From assembly GCA_964549105.1 (NCBI GenBank), contig CAZJTZ010000008.1, positions 48,540 through 112,539 of the forward strand: a stretch of DNA of 64,000 nt, read 5' to 3'. The stretch is from Hydrogenedens sp964549105. GTDB lineage: Bacteria > Hydrogenedentota > Hydrogenedentia > Hydrogenedentales > Hydrogenedentaceae. Positions 9,904 to 19,134 of the stretch are shown here, one piece after another (the stretch's first letter is position 1; the number at the start of each line of letters is the position of its first letter). The position numbers and the translations under genes were made by a program. The notes under the pieces were generated by a model. That model had not been told where the DNA came from and made no database searches. It saw only the letters and a list, made by a program, of their open reading frames with translations.

Positions 9904-10875
9904 TTAAATGTTTATATTTTCGAGAGCATTTGTAACGGTGGCAACACCGCCGTTCGTTGGTGCGGGACCCTTTTCCTGATACCGTAAGAACTCTACATGA
10001 CCATCAAAGAAAAGGACATTTGCCCCTCCCGGAATATGATTAAATAAAGAGGGCTCCGTAGTAAGTTTGTCCATCATCACCCAGAGGGCACTTTGCCCTT
10101 TTGCAGAAGCCGCAGGATTGTTTATATCTGTAATAAGAAATCGTTCAATCCCCTCTCGTAGTCTATAGACAGTATTTCCACCTGCATTCCCGACAGGTGG
10201 CTGTCCTGTAAGAGCAGCCGTTCCATCAGAGATAACAATGTCCTGGTCAGACCTCCCGTTTTCGTGAAATAGGAAAAAGGGAGTTACTGCTTCTAATAAG
10301 CCTTGAATAAGTTGGGTGGGTCCTGTTCCTCCGCCCGTACCCAGGAAGGGCACCAGCGATAAGTTCGTTTGTGGGTCGGTTGTATCTCCACGGTCAAAAA
10401 CCCAGCCCAAATAATAATAACTTGCTTGCATATTCCACACACCCCTACCTTTCTTGGCACAGGGCAGGGTTATATCTGTTTGCTCTGTGAGTGGGTTAAT
10501 CAGTGAATCGGTAGTATGTTTTGGGTCCGATGGACAAACAAGAACATTGACATCTGTCAGATATTCAGGATATATCATTTCTGGATTTGGACCTGCAACA
10601 ATGATAGATTTCATACCTGCGGATGGGAAATCGGATTGTTCACAGTCCACGGCATTTCTATATTCCATAGGCACAGGAGGATATTTTGCTCCTTTCGATT
10701 CGCCAGAATACATCTTGAAAATGAGTCCCCATTGTTTCAGATTGTTCTGACAGGAAGAACGACGAGCCGCTTCCCTTGCCCTGGCTAAAGCAGGTAATAA
10801 TATCGCTGCTAATATCCCTATAATGGCAATAGCCACCAACAATTCAATAAGTGTAAAACCTAATTTCTTTTTCAT
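9904..10875 (-). CDS. DUF1559-type pseudopilin with prepilin cleavage signal
   Basis: The N-terminus MKKKLGFTLIELLVAIAIIG is a class III prepilin signal: cleavage after Gly6, methylated Phe7 and Glu11 in the hydrophobic helix. The helix continues into ALARAREAARRSSCQNNLKQ, the hallmark of the large PVC-type family that ends in an H-X9-DG motif. That motif is present here as HIPGGANVLFFDGHVEF near residue 290. Such proteins are exported and assembled by type II/IV-like machinery, but their function as a family is unclear and genomes can hold many copies. A prepilin peptidase must act on it; the secretin and ATPase genes found elsewhere in the window are plausible partners. Confidence 0.92.
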   Translation of the reverse strand: MKKKLGFTLIELLVAIAIIGILAAILLPALARAREAARRSSCQNNLKQWGLIFKMYSGESKGAKYPPVPMEYRNAVDCEQSDFPSAGMKSIIVAGPNPEMIYPEYLTDVNVLVCPSDPKHTTDSLINPLTEQTDITLPCAKKGRGVWNMQASYYYLGWVFDRGDTTDPQTNLSLVPFLGTGGGTGPTQLIQGLLEAVTPFFLFHENGRSDQDIVISDGTAALTGQPPVGNAGGNTVYRLREGIERFLITDINNPAASAKGQSALWVMMDKLTTEPSLFNHIPGGANVLFFDGHVEFLRYQEKGPAPTNGGVATVTNALENINI

Positions 10876-10977
10876 AGATTACCCTTTAATGAAACATATT
10901 TCATATTAAACAATAATTTTGAGAGGAAAGCATATATCTATATACCTTCTTAAATAAAGATTCAAGTATGATAAAAA

Positions 10978-12051
10978 TTAACGGATTTCTATCATTCGTT
11001 GGATAGGTATTTTTGCTTTCTCAATAATTTCTGGAGAAACCTCAACCTTATATTGTATTTTTTGCAATGCTTCCAGAGTTTGTTCAAGAGTAATTAGGTT
11101 CATGTGCTTACAACGCAAAGAACATGCTCGAACAATATCTAATTCTGGGAATTCCGCCTGTATATTATCCCCCATTGCACACTCGGTAAACAGGGCAACC
11201 CTTTCTTTGGGATGTTTCTTTACATATTCAATCATTCCCTGTGTGCTGCCGGCATAGTCTACTTTGCCAATTACTTCAGGTGGACATTCGGGATGTGCCA
11301 AAATTTTTACACCAGGATATTGCTGACGGACACGGTCCACATCTTCAGGTTTAAATAGTTCATGCACTTCACATCTTGCTTTCCAGCCAATAACTATGGG
11401 TTTAGAACTTCCTTCTATCCGGTCCATAGTAATTTCATCCGGAAAATAAAATTCTGCACCTAATTCGGAAGCGGTATTTTTTGCTAAATATTCGTCCGGC
11501 ACAAAAATAGCAGCCTTATGTCCCTGTTTGAAAATGTGAGCCAGCACTTTCCCTGCATTTCCAGAGGTGCAGCAATAATCGGATTCTGCCTTTGTATCGG
11601 CATAAGTGTTTACATAAGAAACAACCGGGACATCTGGAAACTTTTGTTTTAACTCTATCAGGTCTTTCTGTTTTATCCCTTCGGCGAGAGAACAACCGGC
11701 TTCTTTTGATGGAACAATGACTGTTTTGGACGGGTTCAATATTTTTGCTGTTTCACCCATAAACCACACCCCACAAAACACAATTATCTCTGCTTCCGTC
11801 TTACTCGCTATGGTAGAGAGGTAAAGAGAATCCCCTACATGGTCAGGAATAGAATGGTACAGAGCGGGTTCCATATAGTTATGGCCCAAAATAACAGCAT
11901 TCTTTTCTGCTTTTAATCGTAAGATTTCATAAGCATACTTTGCCTTTAATTCAATCTCAAAATCAGGTAAAATCCCCTTTAACCGTGTTTTCATCCGTTC
12001 AATAAGAGTAGTAGCATCTTCTTTAGAAAGAATATTTGTATTTGTATCCAT
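10978..12051 (-). CDS. nadA: Quinolinate synthase NadA
   Basis: NadA condenses iminoaspartate with dihydroxyacetone phosphate to make quinolinate for NAD synthesis, using a [4Fe-4S] cluster. Diagnostic blocks are GHNYMEPALYHSIPDHVGDS, VFCGVWFMGETAKILNP (first cluster Cys), YCCTSGNAGKVL (second) and ACSLRCKHMNLITLE (third). AHPECPPEV and STQGMIEY are also conserved. At ~357 residues it is normal for the longer NadA class. The ATG (MDTNTN) has AAAAGG upstream; an in-frame TTG two codons earlier is possible. It lies 120 bp downstream of the suf operon on the same strand, which fits its need for an assembled cluster. No nadB or nadC is in the window. Confidence 0.95.
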   Translation of the reverse strand: MDTNTNILSKEDATTLIERMKTRLKGILPDFEIELKAKYAYEILRLKAEKNAVILGHNYMEPALYHSIPDHVGDSLYLSTIASKTEAEIIVFCGVWFMGETAKILNPSKTVIVPSKEAGCSLAEGIKQKDLIELKQKFPDVPVVSYVNTYADTKAESDYCCTSGNAGKVLAHIFKQGHKAAIFVPDEYLAKNTASELGAEFYFPDEITMDRIEGSSKPIVIGWKARCEVHELFKPEDVDRVRQQYPGVKILAHPECPPEVIGKVDYAGSTQGMIEYVKKHPKERVALFTECAMGDNIQAEFPELDIVRACSLRCKHMNLITLEQTLEALQKIQYKVEVSPEIIEKAKIPIQRMIEIR

Positions 12052-12172
12052 AAACAAAACCTTTTAAGTATTACAAAAATAATAAATATTTATTATATCA
12101 AAAAATAAAGAATCTTTTCCTCTTTATTAAATGTGCATTCATATAGCCAAGAGCGGTGAACACTCAAAGAAA

Positions 12173-12628
12173 TTACTCTATAGATATGTTCTTTTCCTCT
12201 CCTTTTAACAGGTCAAGGACGGTATGCCAGGATAAAGAGGCACATTTTATCCGGATGGGAAATTCTCGGACACCTGTGATTGCTGTTAATTTGCCCCATT
12301 GATTTTCATCAATAGGTGTTTCGGGTGAACTTGTTAATAATTCAAGGAAATGCTTAATGGATTCAATGGCTTTCGCTATGGGTTGTTTTTCCAGGTAGGT
12401 TGTGAGAAGGGAAGCAGATGCTTTGGATATAGCACAACCCTGTCCTGTAAACGATATGCTCTGTATGGTATCCCCATCAAATTTTAAGTAAAAGGTAAAT
12501 CGGTCTCCACAGAGAGGATTGTATCCTTCTAATTTCTTGTCGTAGGAACTCATTTCGCCATAGTTCCTTGGATTTTTTGCATGGTCAAGCAAAACTTTTT
12601 CATATAAGGCACGCGACGCAGAACTCAT
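12173..12628 (-). CDS. sufU: SufU zinc-dependent sulfur acceptor / scaffold-like protein
   Basis: The protein belongs to the IscU/NifU-N fold. SufU takes persulfide sulfur from SufS by ligand exchange at its zinc site. The ligand pattern is visible: Cys in YNPLCGDRF with its Asp, Cys in GQGCAISKAS, and Cys in RIKCASLSW. The insertion between the second and third cysteines (around LEKQPIAKAIES) is typical of SufU rather than IscU. Its ATG overlaps the sufS stop by 4 bp, the usual SufS-SufU pairing, and it closes the operon. The length of 151 residues is normal. Confidence 0.93.
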   Translation of the reverse strand: MSSASRALYEKVLLDHAKNPRNYGEMSSYDKKLEGYNPLCGDRFTFYLKFDGDTIQSISFTGQGCAISKASASLLTTYLEKQPIAKAIESIKHFLELLTSSPETPIDENQWGKLTAITGVREFPIRIKCASLSWHTVLDLLKGEEKNISIE

Positions 12629-13929
12629 TCAAAAATCTCCTTCACTTTATATATAGCCCGGACTAACTGCTCAATCTCATCCACCGTATTGTATACTGCA
12701 AACGAGGCTCGTGCAGAACTGGAAATACCATAGCGGTCCATAATTGGCTGGGCACAATGATGTCCTGCACGAATGGCAATGCCTTCCTCATCCAATATCT
12801 GTCCAATATCGTGAGGATGGGCACAGTCCATTACGAAAGAAATAACGCTGGCATGTGGCTTCTGCGGACCTAAAATTTGCACTCCGGGTATCTGTGAAAT
12901 ACGCTCATATCCATATTGGACTAAGGCTTCCTCGTAATGGGATATTTCATCCATACCTATAGACTGTAAGAAATCAATTGCACTACCCAATCCGATAACA
13001 CCTTCGATATTGGGTGTACCCGCTTCGAACTTCTGGGGAGTATATGCGTAAATTGTCTTTTCTAAAGTAACATTGAGTATCATGCTTCCACCCGTTTGAT
13101 AGGGCTCCATATCTTCTAATATAGGTGCTTTCCCGTAGAGGATACCTATACCCGTAGGAGCATACATTTTGTGCCCAGAACAAGCAAAAAAGTCGCAATC
13201 CAATTTTTGAACATTAATAGGTAAGTGGGGAATGCTTTGAGCTCCGTCCACAATAAACACGGCACCTACCTCATGTGCCTTTTTCGCTAACATCGCGACA
13301 GGATTGATTGTCCCTAACACATTAGATACATGGGCAACAGACACAATTTTGGTCTTATCTGTAAGTAGATTTTCTATTTGTGTTAAATCTAAAGTTCCCT
13401 CGTCTGTAATAGGCACTACCTTTAACTTTGCTCCTGTCTGTTGGGATACCACTTGCCAGGGTATCAAATTGGAGTGGTGTTCCATTTGCGTAATTAAAAT
13501 TTCATCACCAGGTTTAAGTCGAGGGCGAGCATAAGCCTGGGCAATTAAATTGATAGAATCTGTAGCACCCCGAGTAAACACAACTTCGCAGTCAACCCTG
13601 GCTCCGATAAATCGAGCCATCTTGGAACGAACTTCTTCATATTTCTCCGACGCTTTTTCACTTAAATAGTGTATCCCTCGATGAACATTTGCATTTTCGC
13701 GAAGATAGTATCGGGTGATGGTATCAATAACAGATTTAGGTTTCTGTGTTGTGGCTGCATTGTCAAGATATATTAATGGTTTGTTACGGACAAGAATTTC
13801 TAATATAGGGAACTGTGCGCGAATGCTTTCCAGCCCCATCTTCCTTGCCAATGCTTCCACCTGCCAGCGAAGTTGTTGCGGTCTTCTCTCATTCACATTA
13901 TTTCTCTTTTCTACTTTATAAGAACTCAT
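12625..13929 (-). CDS. sufS: Cysteine desulfurase SufS
   Basis: A PLP enzyme that removes sulfur from cysteine for Fe-S assembly. The N-terminal block RNKPLIYLDNAATTQKPKSV is class-V aminotransferase-like. The PLP lysine lies in DFFACSGHKMYAPTGIGILY, and the catalytic Cys in GIAIRAGHHCAQPIMDRYG. The short active-site loop is that of group II (SufS) desulfurases, consistent with a SufU partner. The 434 residues include a ~35-residue N-terminal extension (RPQQLRWQVEALARKMG). It overlaps the end of sufD by 14 bp and the start of sufU by 4 bp, so translation is likely coupled. Confidence 0.96.
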   Translation of the reverse strand: MSSYKVEKRNNVNERRPQQLRWQVEALARKMGLESIRAQFPILEILVRNKPLIYLDNAATTQKPKSVIDTITRYYLRENANVHRGIHYLSEKASEKYEEVRSKMARFIGARVDCEVVFTRGATDSINLIAQAYARPRLKPGDEILITQMEHHSNLIPWQVVSQQTGAKLKVVPITDEGTLDLTQIENLLTDKTKIVSVAHVSNVLGTINPVAMLAKKAHEVGAVFIVDGAQSIPHLPINVQKLDCDFFACSGHKMYAPTGIGILYGKAPILEDMEPYQTGGSMILNVTLEKTIYAYTPQKFEAGTPNIEGVIGLGSAIDFLQSIGMDEISHYEEALVQYGYERISQIPGVQILGPQKPHASVISFVMDCAHPHDIGQILDEEGIAIRAGHHCAQPIMDRYGISSSARASFAVYNTVDEIEQLVRAIYKVKEIFE

Positions 13930-15256
13930 AATTATTCACACTCAGGCATTCGTTTACAAATGTTTCGACTCCCAAAAAGGGGAACTCTTTTAATACTTGT
14001 TTTAAGAATCCACGAATCAGCAGATTCCGTGCTTTATTGGATGAAATACCTCGTGCTTGGAAATAATAAACTAACTCGGGTGAGGGGGGGCCTACGGTAG
14101 CACCATGCGTGCAGCGAACATCGTCAGCATAAATTTCCAACTGAGGTTTAGCGTCTATCGTGGCTTGCTCCGAAAGGGATAGCCCCTTGAACTGCTGGAT
14201 AGAATCGGATTTCTGTGCATGGGGCGCGATGTAAATCTTCCCTCGATACAATGTTTTGCTTCGGTCTTTTCCCAAACCGCGGCAATCAATTCGGCTGGTC
14301 CCATAACCTTTGAGGTGCTGTAAGAGTTGTTGGGTTTCGGAAAAGTGATTATCCCGATTTGTCGTTAAACCGTTGATTTGGGTTTGAACATTTTCTCCAA
14401 GAATAGATACATCCATTTCTGAACGGACAAATTGTCCAGATAAGTGCAAAAAATTGTAATTCAAAGAACTGTCCTGCTCTAATCTGGCAGAGGCAGATAG
14501 AAAACGAAGTGTTTTATCGCTACCCTGAACACTGTGTAAAAATTTTAAATGAGCATTTTTACCTAATAAGATTTGTTCTTTCGCATTAACCCAGAGGGCG
14601 TGATTATCATCAGTAGAAGATACATAATGAACAGTAATAGATGCCTGAGCATTTTTGTCAAGGGCAATCAAGAGTCGAGGGGTATCAATCGTATCATAAT
14701 TGTTTGAGGAACTGATAATAACGACATGTATGGGTTCTTCTATAACTACCCCCTGAGGAAGGTAAAATAGTATTCCATCATAAGTAAACATGTCTGAGAG
14801 GGCTTCAAATATATGCTGTGGCTCCTGCCCTTCCGATAGCCCTTTTTGAATAACATGTTCCTGACCATTCTGGACGGCATCTTTGAAACGAATAATGTTT
14901 AGTGACGAGGCATCTTTTTGTGCAAGATTTTTTATATTTATAGCACCGTTTTCCCAGATGACAGAAGGGGAATAATATTTTGCTATTACCTCAGGGATAT
15001 GTTCATCGCAAGTTGTCTGTTGTTTGATGAAATTCCATTTTCTTTGTGGATTAAAGAAGGGGGCAAGATTGGTTTCGCGCCAACCTTCTGTTTTCGCATC
15101 GGGAATAGGCAGAGCCTCAAATGTATCCCTCCCTTTTGTTATAAGACTTTCCCACCAGCCAGGGAAAGAGAAGTTATCCTGTGCCTGTGCAAAAGTATCT
15201 AATAAAACCGACTTTCTATTATCAAGTTGCATAATTGCCATGGGAAAACCTTTCAT
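13916..15256 (-). CDS. sufD: Fe-S assembly scaffold subunit SufD
   Basis: SufD pairs with SufB in the SufBC2D scaffold that builds Fe-S clusters in the cytoplasm. The N-terminal PDAKTEGWRETNLAPFF corresponds to the family's GKDEEWKYT-like opening. The beta-helix core and the C-terminal HGATVGPPSPELVYYFQARG then RNLLIRGFL are diagnostic, with the conserved His of the CTHGAT motif. The listed start overlaps the sufC stop in an ATGA. A second ATG five codons on (15241, MAIMQLDN) has a better-spaced AAAGG and may be the true start. The length is normal. Confidence 0.93.
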   Translation of the reverse strand: MKGFPMAIMQLDNRKSVLLDTFAQAQDNFSFPGWWESLITKGRDTFEALPIPDAKTEGWRETNLAPFFNPQRKWNFIKQQTTCDEHIPEVIAKYYSPSVIWENGAINIKNLAQKDASSLNIIRFKDAVQNGQEHVIQKGLSEGQEPQHIFEALSDMFTYDGILFYLPQGVVIEEPIHVVIISSSNNYDTIDTPRLLIALDKNAQASITVHYVSSTDDNHALWVNAKEQILLGKNAHLKFLHSVQGSDKTLRFLSASARLEQDSSLNYNFLHLSGQFVRSEMDVSILGENVQTQINGLTTNRDNHFSETQQLLQHLKGYGTSRIDCRGLGKDRSKTLYRGKIYIAPHAQKSDSIQQFKGLSLSEQATIDAKPQLEIYADDVRCTHGATVGPPSPELVYYFQARGISSNKARNLLIRGFLKQVLKEFPFLGVETFVNECLSVNNYEFL

Positions 15257-16041
15257 GAAAGAGGACCCACAGAAGCGGTCTCCTGACTATCCTCCGTTTT
15301 GAGCCAATCGTAGCCCTTCTGTTCCAGTTCCAGGGCTAATCCAAAATCACCAGACTTTACTATCTTTCCCTTATAAAGGACATGAACATAGTCGGGCTGA
15401 ATATAGTTTAGCAATCGTTGATAATGGGTTATGACGATAAAAGAGCGGTTCGAATTTCGCATACGATTCACCCCTTCAGCCACAGATTTGAGAGCGTCAA
15501 TATCCAGTCCCGAATCCGTCTCATCCAGAATAGCAAGAATTGGCTCCAATACAGCCATCTGGACAATTTCATTTCTCTTTTTCTCGCCTCCTGAAAATCC
15601 TTCATTTACGGAGCGTTCAGAAAAGGAAGGGTCTAAACCTATCTCTTTCATTTTTTCTCTTAATTGCTTCTCAAAGTCCCAGATATCCAGCGGGTCTAAA
15701 CCCTGTGAACTGCGGATTTCATTCAGGGCTGTATGAAGGAATTCTGTGTTTGACAGGCCGGGAATTTCCACAGGATATTGAAATGCAATAAATATTCCTT
15801 TGCGTGCTCGTTCTTCTGCGGATAATTCAAGAATATTTTCACCCTGGAACGAGACTTGACTTCCCTCTAAGACTTCATAATTTTCATTGCCAGCAAGAAC
15901 CTGAGCCAGGGTGCTTTTCCCGGAACCGTTGGGTCCCATAATAGCATGGACTTCCCCTGCATTGATGGTTAAATTAATTCCTTTTAGTATTAACTGTCCT
16001 TCAATAGATGCTTTTAAGTTTTTAATTTTGAGTAAACTCAT
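15253..16041 (-). CDS. sufC: Fe-S assembly ATPase SufC
   Basis: This is an ABC-type ATPase that is soluble and drives rearrangement of the SufBD scaffold. Walker A is GPNGSGKSTLAQVL (residues ~36-49). The ABC signature is FSGGEKKRNEIVQM, Walker B is LAILDETDSGLDIDAL, and the switch His lies in IVITHYQRLL. All match SufC closely. The 262 residues are normal, with a short Ser/Thr-rich C-terminal tail. It overlaps sufB and sufD by 4 bp each. Confidence 0.96.
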   Translation of the reverse strand: MSLLKIKNLKASIEGQLILKGINLTINAGEVHAIMGPNGSGKSTLAQVLAGNENYEVLEGSQVSFQGENILELSAEERARKGIFIAFQYPVEIPGLSNTEFLHTALNEIRSSQGLDPLDIWDFEKQLREKMKEIGLDPSFSERSVNEGFSGGEKKRNEIVQMAVLEPILAILDETDSGLDIDALKSVAEGVNRMRNSNRSFIVITHYQRLLNYIQPDYVHVLYKGKIVKSGDFGLALELEQKGYDWLKTEDSQETASVGPLS

Positions 16042-17531
16042 CCTACGCTTCCTTCTAAACTGATACTTAATAATCTTGTTGCTTCTACGGCAAATTCCAT
16101 AGGTAAATGTTCAAACACCTCCTTACAAAAACCGTTGACCACGAGCGAAATGGCGTTTTCAGGTCGAATCCCTCTTGCCCGACAATAAAATAATTGCTCT
16201 TCATTAATTTTGGAGGTAGTGGCTTCATGCTCTACGGACGCAGAAGGGTTTCGGACATCAATCTGCGGAAAGGTATGGGCACCACAACGGTCACCAATCA
16301 AAAGGGAATCACACTGTGTATAATTTCGGGCATTTTCGGCTTTTGGCATAACTCGAACCATTCCTCGATAGGTGTTCTGGCTCATACCCGCAGAAAGGGT
16401 TTTACTGATAATTGTGCTTCTTGTCTTTTTACCGATGTGTATCATTTTCGTTCCCGTGTCTGCTTGCTGCTTATTTCGGGTTAGTGCCACAGAATAAAAT
16501 TCGCCGATAGAATTATCCCCTTGCAAAATGCAACTCGGATACTTCCATGTGATAGCAGAACCTGTTTCCACCTGTGTCCATGAGATATGAGAATTATCGC
16601 CAAGACATTTCCCTCGCTTCGTAACAAAATTGAAGATACCCCCGCGTCCTTCTTCATCTCCTGCGTACCAATTTTGAACGGTCGAATAGCGGATAGTGGC
16701 ATTTTTATGCGCCACAAGTTCGACTACCGCTGCATGCAATTGATTTTCATCACGGATAGGGGCTGTGCAACCTTCAAGATAACTAACCTCCGCACCTTCT
16801 TCGGCAATGATAAGCGTTCTTTCAAATTGTCCCGTTTGTGCAGAGTTAATTCGGAAATAAGTAGATAAATCCATTGGGCACTTCACCCCTTTAGGAACAT
16901 ACACAAACGAGCCATCACTGAACACGGCAGAATTTAAAGCCGCATAGAAATTATCGCCCGGTGGAACAACTGAACCTAAATATTGCCGCACCAGTTCAGG
17001 ATAATTCCGAATGGCTTCCGACATAGAACAAAAAATAATTCCAAATCTACCCAATATTTCCTGATGAGTCGTTGCCACAGAAACACTGTCGAATACCGCA
17101 TCTACCGCAACACCTACCAATCTCTTTTGTTCTTCCAGAGGTATCCCTAATTTTTCAAAAGTGCGAAGAATTTCAGGCTCGACTTCATTGATATTTTTAG
17201 GCTTCTCTTTCATTTTGGGCGCCGAATAATAACGAATGGATTGGAAATCGGGCGTTTTATATTTGATATGTGCCCAATGCGGTTCTTGCATATTGGTCCA
17301 ATTTCTATAAGCATTCAACCGCCACTCCGTCATCCATTCTGGCTCTTCCTTCTTCTCAGATATTTTTCGAATAATATCTTCATTTAATCCAAAAGGAAAC
17401 AACTCTTCTTCTATTGGCGTAGTCCAACCATAGGCATATTTCTTGTTTACAATCTCATGAATAGTAGAGATATTCTCTCTATCCCTTAATTCAACGACTT
17501 CTTCTGATGTAGGAAACTCCGTCTCAGCCAT
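16038..17531 (-). CDS. sufB: Fe-S assembly scaffold subunit SufB
   Basis: SufB is the subunit on which the nascent cluster forms, and this is the first gene of the operon. Diagnostic segments are SVVPPGDNFYAALNSAVFSD, FVYVPKGVKCPMDLSTYFRI, EGCTAPIRDENQLHAAVVEL and HEATTSKINEEQLFYCRARG, which contains the conserved C-terminal Cys. GGGAAG precedes the ATG by a short gap. In the leader, TTCATT, 17 bp and TATAAG on the minus strand could form a promoter. No iscR or sufR regulator gene is adjacent. The order sufB-C-D-S-U matches Gram-positive-like and many candidate-phylum operons. Confidence 0.96.
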   Translation of the reverse strand: MAETEFPTSEEVVELRDRENISTIHEIVNKKYAYGWTTPIEEELFPFGLNEDIIRKISEKKEEPEWMTEWRLNAYRNWTNMQEPHWAHIKYKTPDFQSIRYYSAPKMKEKPKNINEVEPEILRTFEKLGIPLEEQKRLVGVAVDAVFDSVSVATTHQEILGRFGIIFCSMSEAIRNYPELVRQYLGSVVPPGDNFYAALNSAVFSDGSFVYVPKGVKCPMDLSTYFRINSAQTGQFERTLIIAEEGAEVSYLEGCTAPIRDENQLHAAVVELVAHKNATIRYSTVQNWYAGDEEGRGGIFNFVTKRGKCLGDNSHISWTQVETGSAITWKYPSCILQGDNSIGEFYSVALTRNKQQADTGTKMIHIGKKTRSTIISKTLSAGMSQNTYRGMVRVMPKAENARNYTQCDSLLIGDRCGAHTFPQIDVRNPSASVEHEATTSKINEEQLFYCRARGIRPENAISLVVNGFCKEVFEHLPMEFAVEATRLLSISLEGSVG

Positions 17532-17704
17532 TCTGGCTTCCCTATTTTTGAGATTTTGCTTGTCCTTATACTTGTAAAATTAAAACAAATGAACCAGGTT
17601 ATCTATTCCATATTAAATTTACTCTTCTAATTTATAAATTTATGAGGAAGAAAACAACAGGTAGGTTTGTGCTACACGCGAATGCTCATTTCAAACATAC
17701 AAAT

Positions 17705-17733
17705 TTGAATTTAAGTTTCTGTGCAAATAAAAT
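17705..17733 (+). promoter_or_regulatory. Candidate promoter for the uronate-isomerase-like gene
   Basis: TTGAAT, 17 bp and TAAAAT occur in the 284-bp divergent interval between sufB and the gene at 17816. The predicted leader would be about 75 bases long. Confidence 0.3.
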
Positions 17734-17815
17734 AGTAAAATTTAAATTTCTTATCAATATCTGCTTTGTGTAAAATATGGAGTGCAAATATTTTTTACTG
17801 TAAGGAGTTGTATAC

Positions 17816-19087
17816 ATGCCTGCAAATATATTGAACGAGGTCCCGGTGCGGAAGGAAGAACTTGTAAATGTTATTGAAACCCTATTCAGGGAAATGCCTA
17901 TAACCGATATTCATACGCACCTGTTTTCCCCAGCCTTTGAGAACCTTCTTTTGTGGGGAATTGATGAATTGTTGACATATCATTACCTGGTCGCAGAATT
18001 TTTCCGAACAACGGAAATGCCCTATTCCAATTTTTGGAATCTGTCTAAAAAAGAGCAAGCCAATGCGATATGGCAAGCCCTGTTTATTGAAAGAACCCCA
18101 ATAAGCGAAGCAACCCGTGGTATACTGACTGTGCTTAACCGACTGGGACTGGACACGACAAATCGCGATTTGAACACATATAGGGAATGGTTCTCTCAAC
18201 AATCTTTATCTGACCATGTAAATCAAGTATTTAAGATTGCTAATATAAAAACCGTTGTAATGACGAATGACCCGTTCGATGCACAGGAAAGAGATGTCTG
18301 GTTATCACCGATAGAAGCCGACCCCCGATTTTTGACTTCCCTTCGCCTGGATACTCTGGTCCTACGCTGGGTAGAGATATATCCCATGCTACAGACCTGG
18401 GGATATACGGTAGATAAAGACCTTACCGAAGAAACCCTGTCTGAAATTCGACGATTTGTGAGCGACTGGGTACAGAAAATAAAGCCAGTATACATAGCAA
18501 TATCCCTTCCAGCCCAGTTTGATTTTCCCGAACATAGCCCACGCGGAATTATCCTGGAACAAGCCATTTTACCTGTAACCCGCTTTTTTAATATACCTCT
18601 GGCATTGATGATTGGCGTAAATCGCAGTGTAAATCCAGAACTAAAATTGGCAGGGGACAGTGTGGGGACTGCTTCGCTGAGGCCTGTGGAAAATCTATGT
18701 GAAAAGTATCCACAAAACAAGTTTATGTTTACCATGCTTTCAAGGGAAAATACCCATTCCGCATGTGTGGCTGCACGAAAGTTTCGCAACCTGCTTCCCT
18801 TTGGTTGTTGGTGGTTCTTAAATAATCCCAGTTTAATCGAGGAAATAACAAAGATGCGGGTAGAACTCCTGGGTACTACATTTATTCCTCAACATTCTGA
18901 TGCACGCGTTTTAGAACAGGTAATTTATAAATGGGAACATACTCGCGAAGTTTTGATAAAAGTATTTACAGAACAATATAATAAAATTCTTACAACAGGT
19001 TGGAAACTCACTGTGAATGAGATAAAACGAGATATTTCAAATTATTTTGAAGGAAATTTCTGGAAATTTCTGGAAAGCAAATTTTAA
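17816..19087 (+). CDS. Uronate isomerase-like amidohydrolase-superfamily protein
   Basis: The opening metal-site strand MPITDIHTHLFSPAFENLLL (His-x-His near residue 40) and the following WGIDELLTYHYLVAEFFRTT place this with uronate isomerases (UxaC), which interconvert glucuronate and fructuronate. VIETLFREMPI precedes it as in UxaC. A later block, MLSRENTHSACVAARKF, holds a candidate metal or substrate His. The protein is 423 residues against ~470 for UxaC, and I cannot match the whole catalytic set. A related enzyme on another sugar acid is therefore possible. AAGGAG lies well placed before the ATG. It is followed on the same strand by the aroC-like gene 47 bp on. Confidence 0.65.
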   Translation: MPANILNEVPVRKEELVNVIETLFREMPITDIHTHLFSPAFENLLLWGIDELLTYHYLVAEFFRTTEMPYSNFWNLSKKEQANAIWQALFIERTPISEATRGILTVLNRLGLDTTNRDLNTYREWFSQQSLSDHVNQVFKIANIKTVVMTNDPFDAQERDVWLSPIEADPRFLTSLRLDTLVLRWVEIYPMLQTWGYTVDKDLTEETLSEIRRFVSDWVQKIKPVYIAISLPAQFDFPEHSPRGIILEQAILPVTRFFNIPLALMIGVNRSVNPELKLAGDSVGTASLRPVENLCEKYPQNKFMFTMLSRENTHSACVAARKFRNLLPFGCWWFLNNPSLIEEITKMRVELLGTTFIPQHSDARVLEQVIYKWEHTREVLIKVFTEQYNKILTTGWKLTVNEIKRDISNYFEGNFWKFLESKF

Positions 19088-19134
19088 CAAAATAGCAGAA
19101 AAAAAATCCTTTAATAGTAGAGAAGGAGAAGAAC

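Noticed and set aside
16194..16484. Plus-strand frames opposite sufB and other suf genes
   Set aside because: They lie fully inside well-supported genes, have no RBS and no family resemblance.
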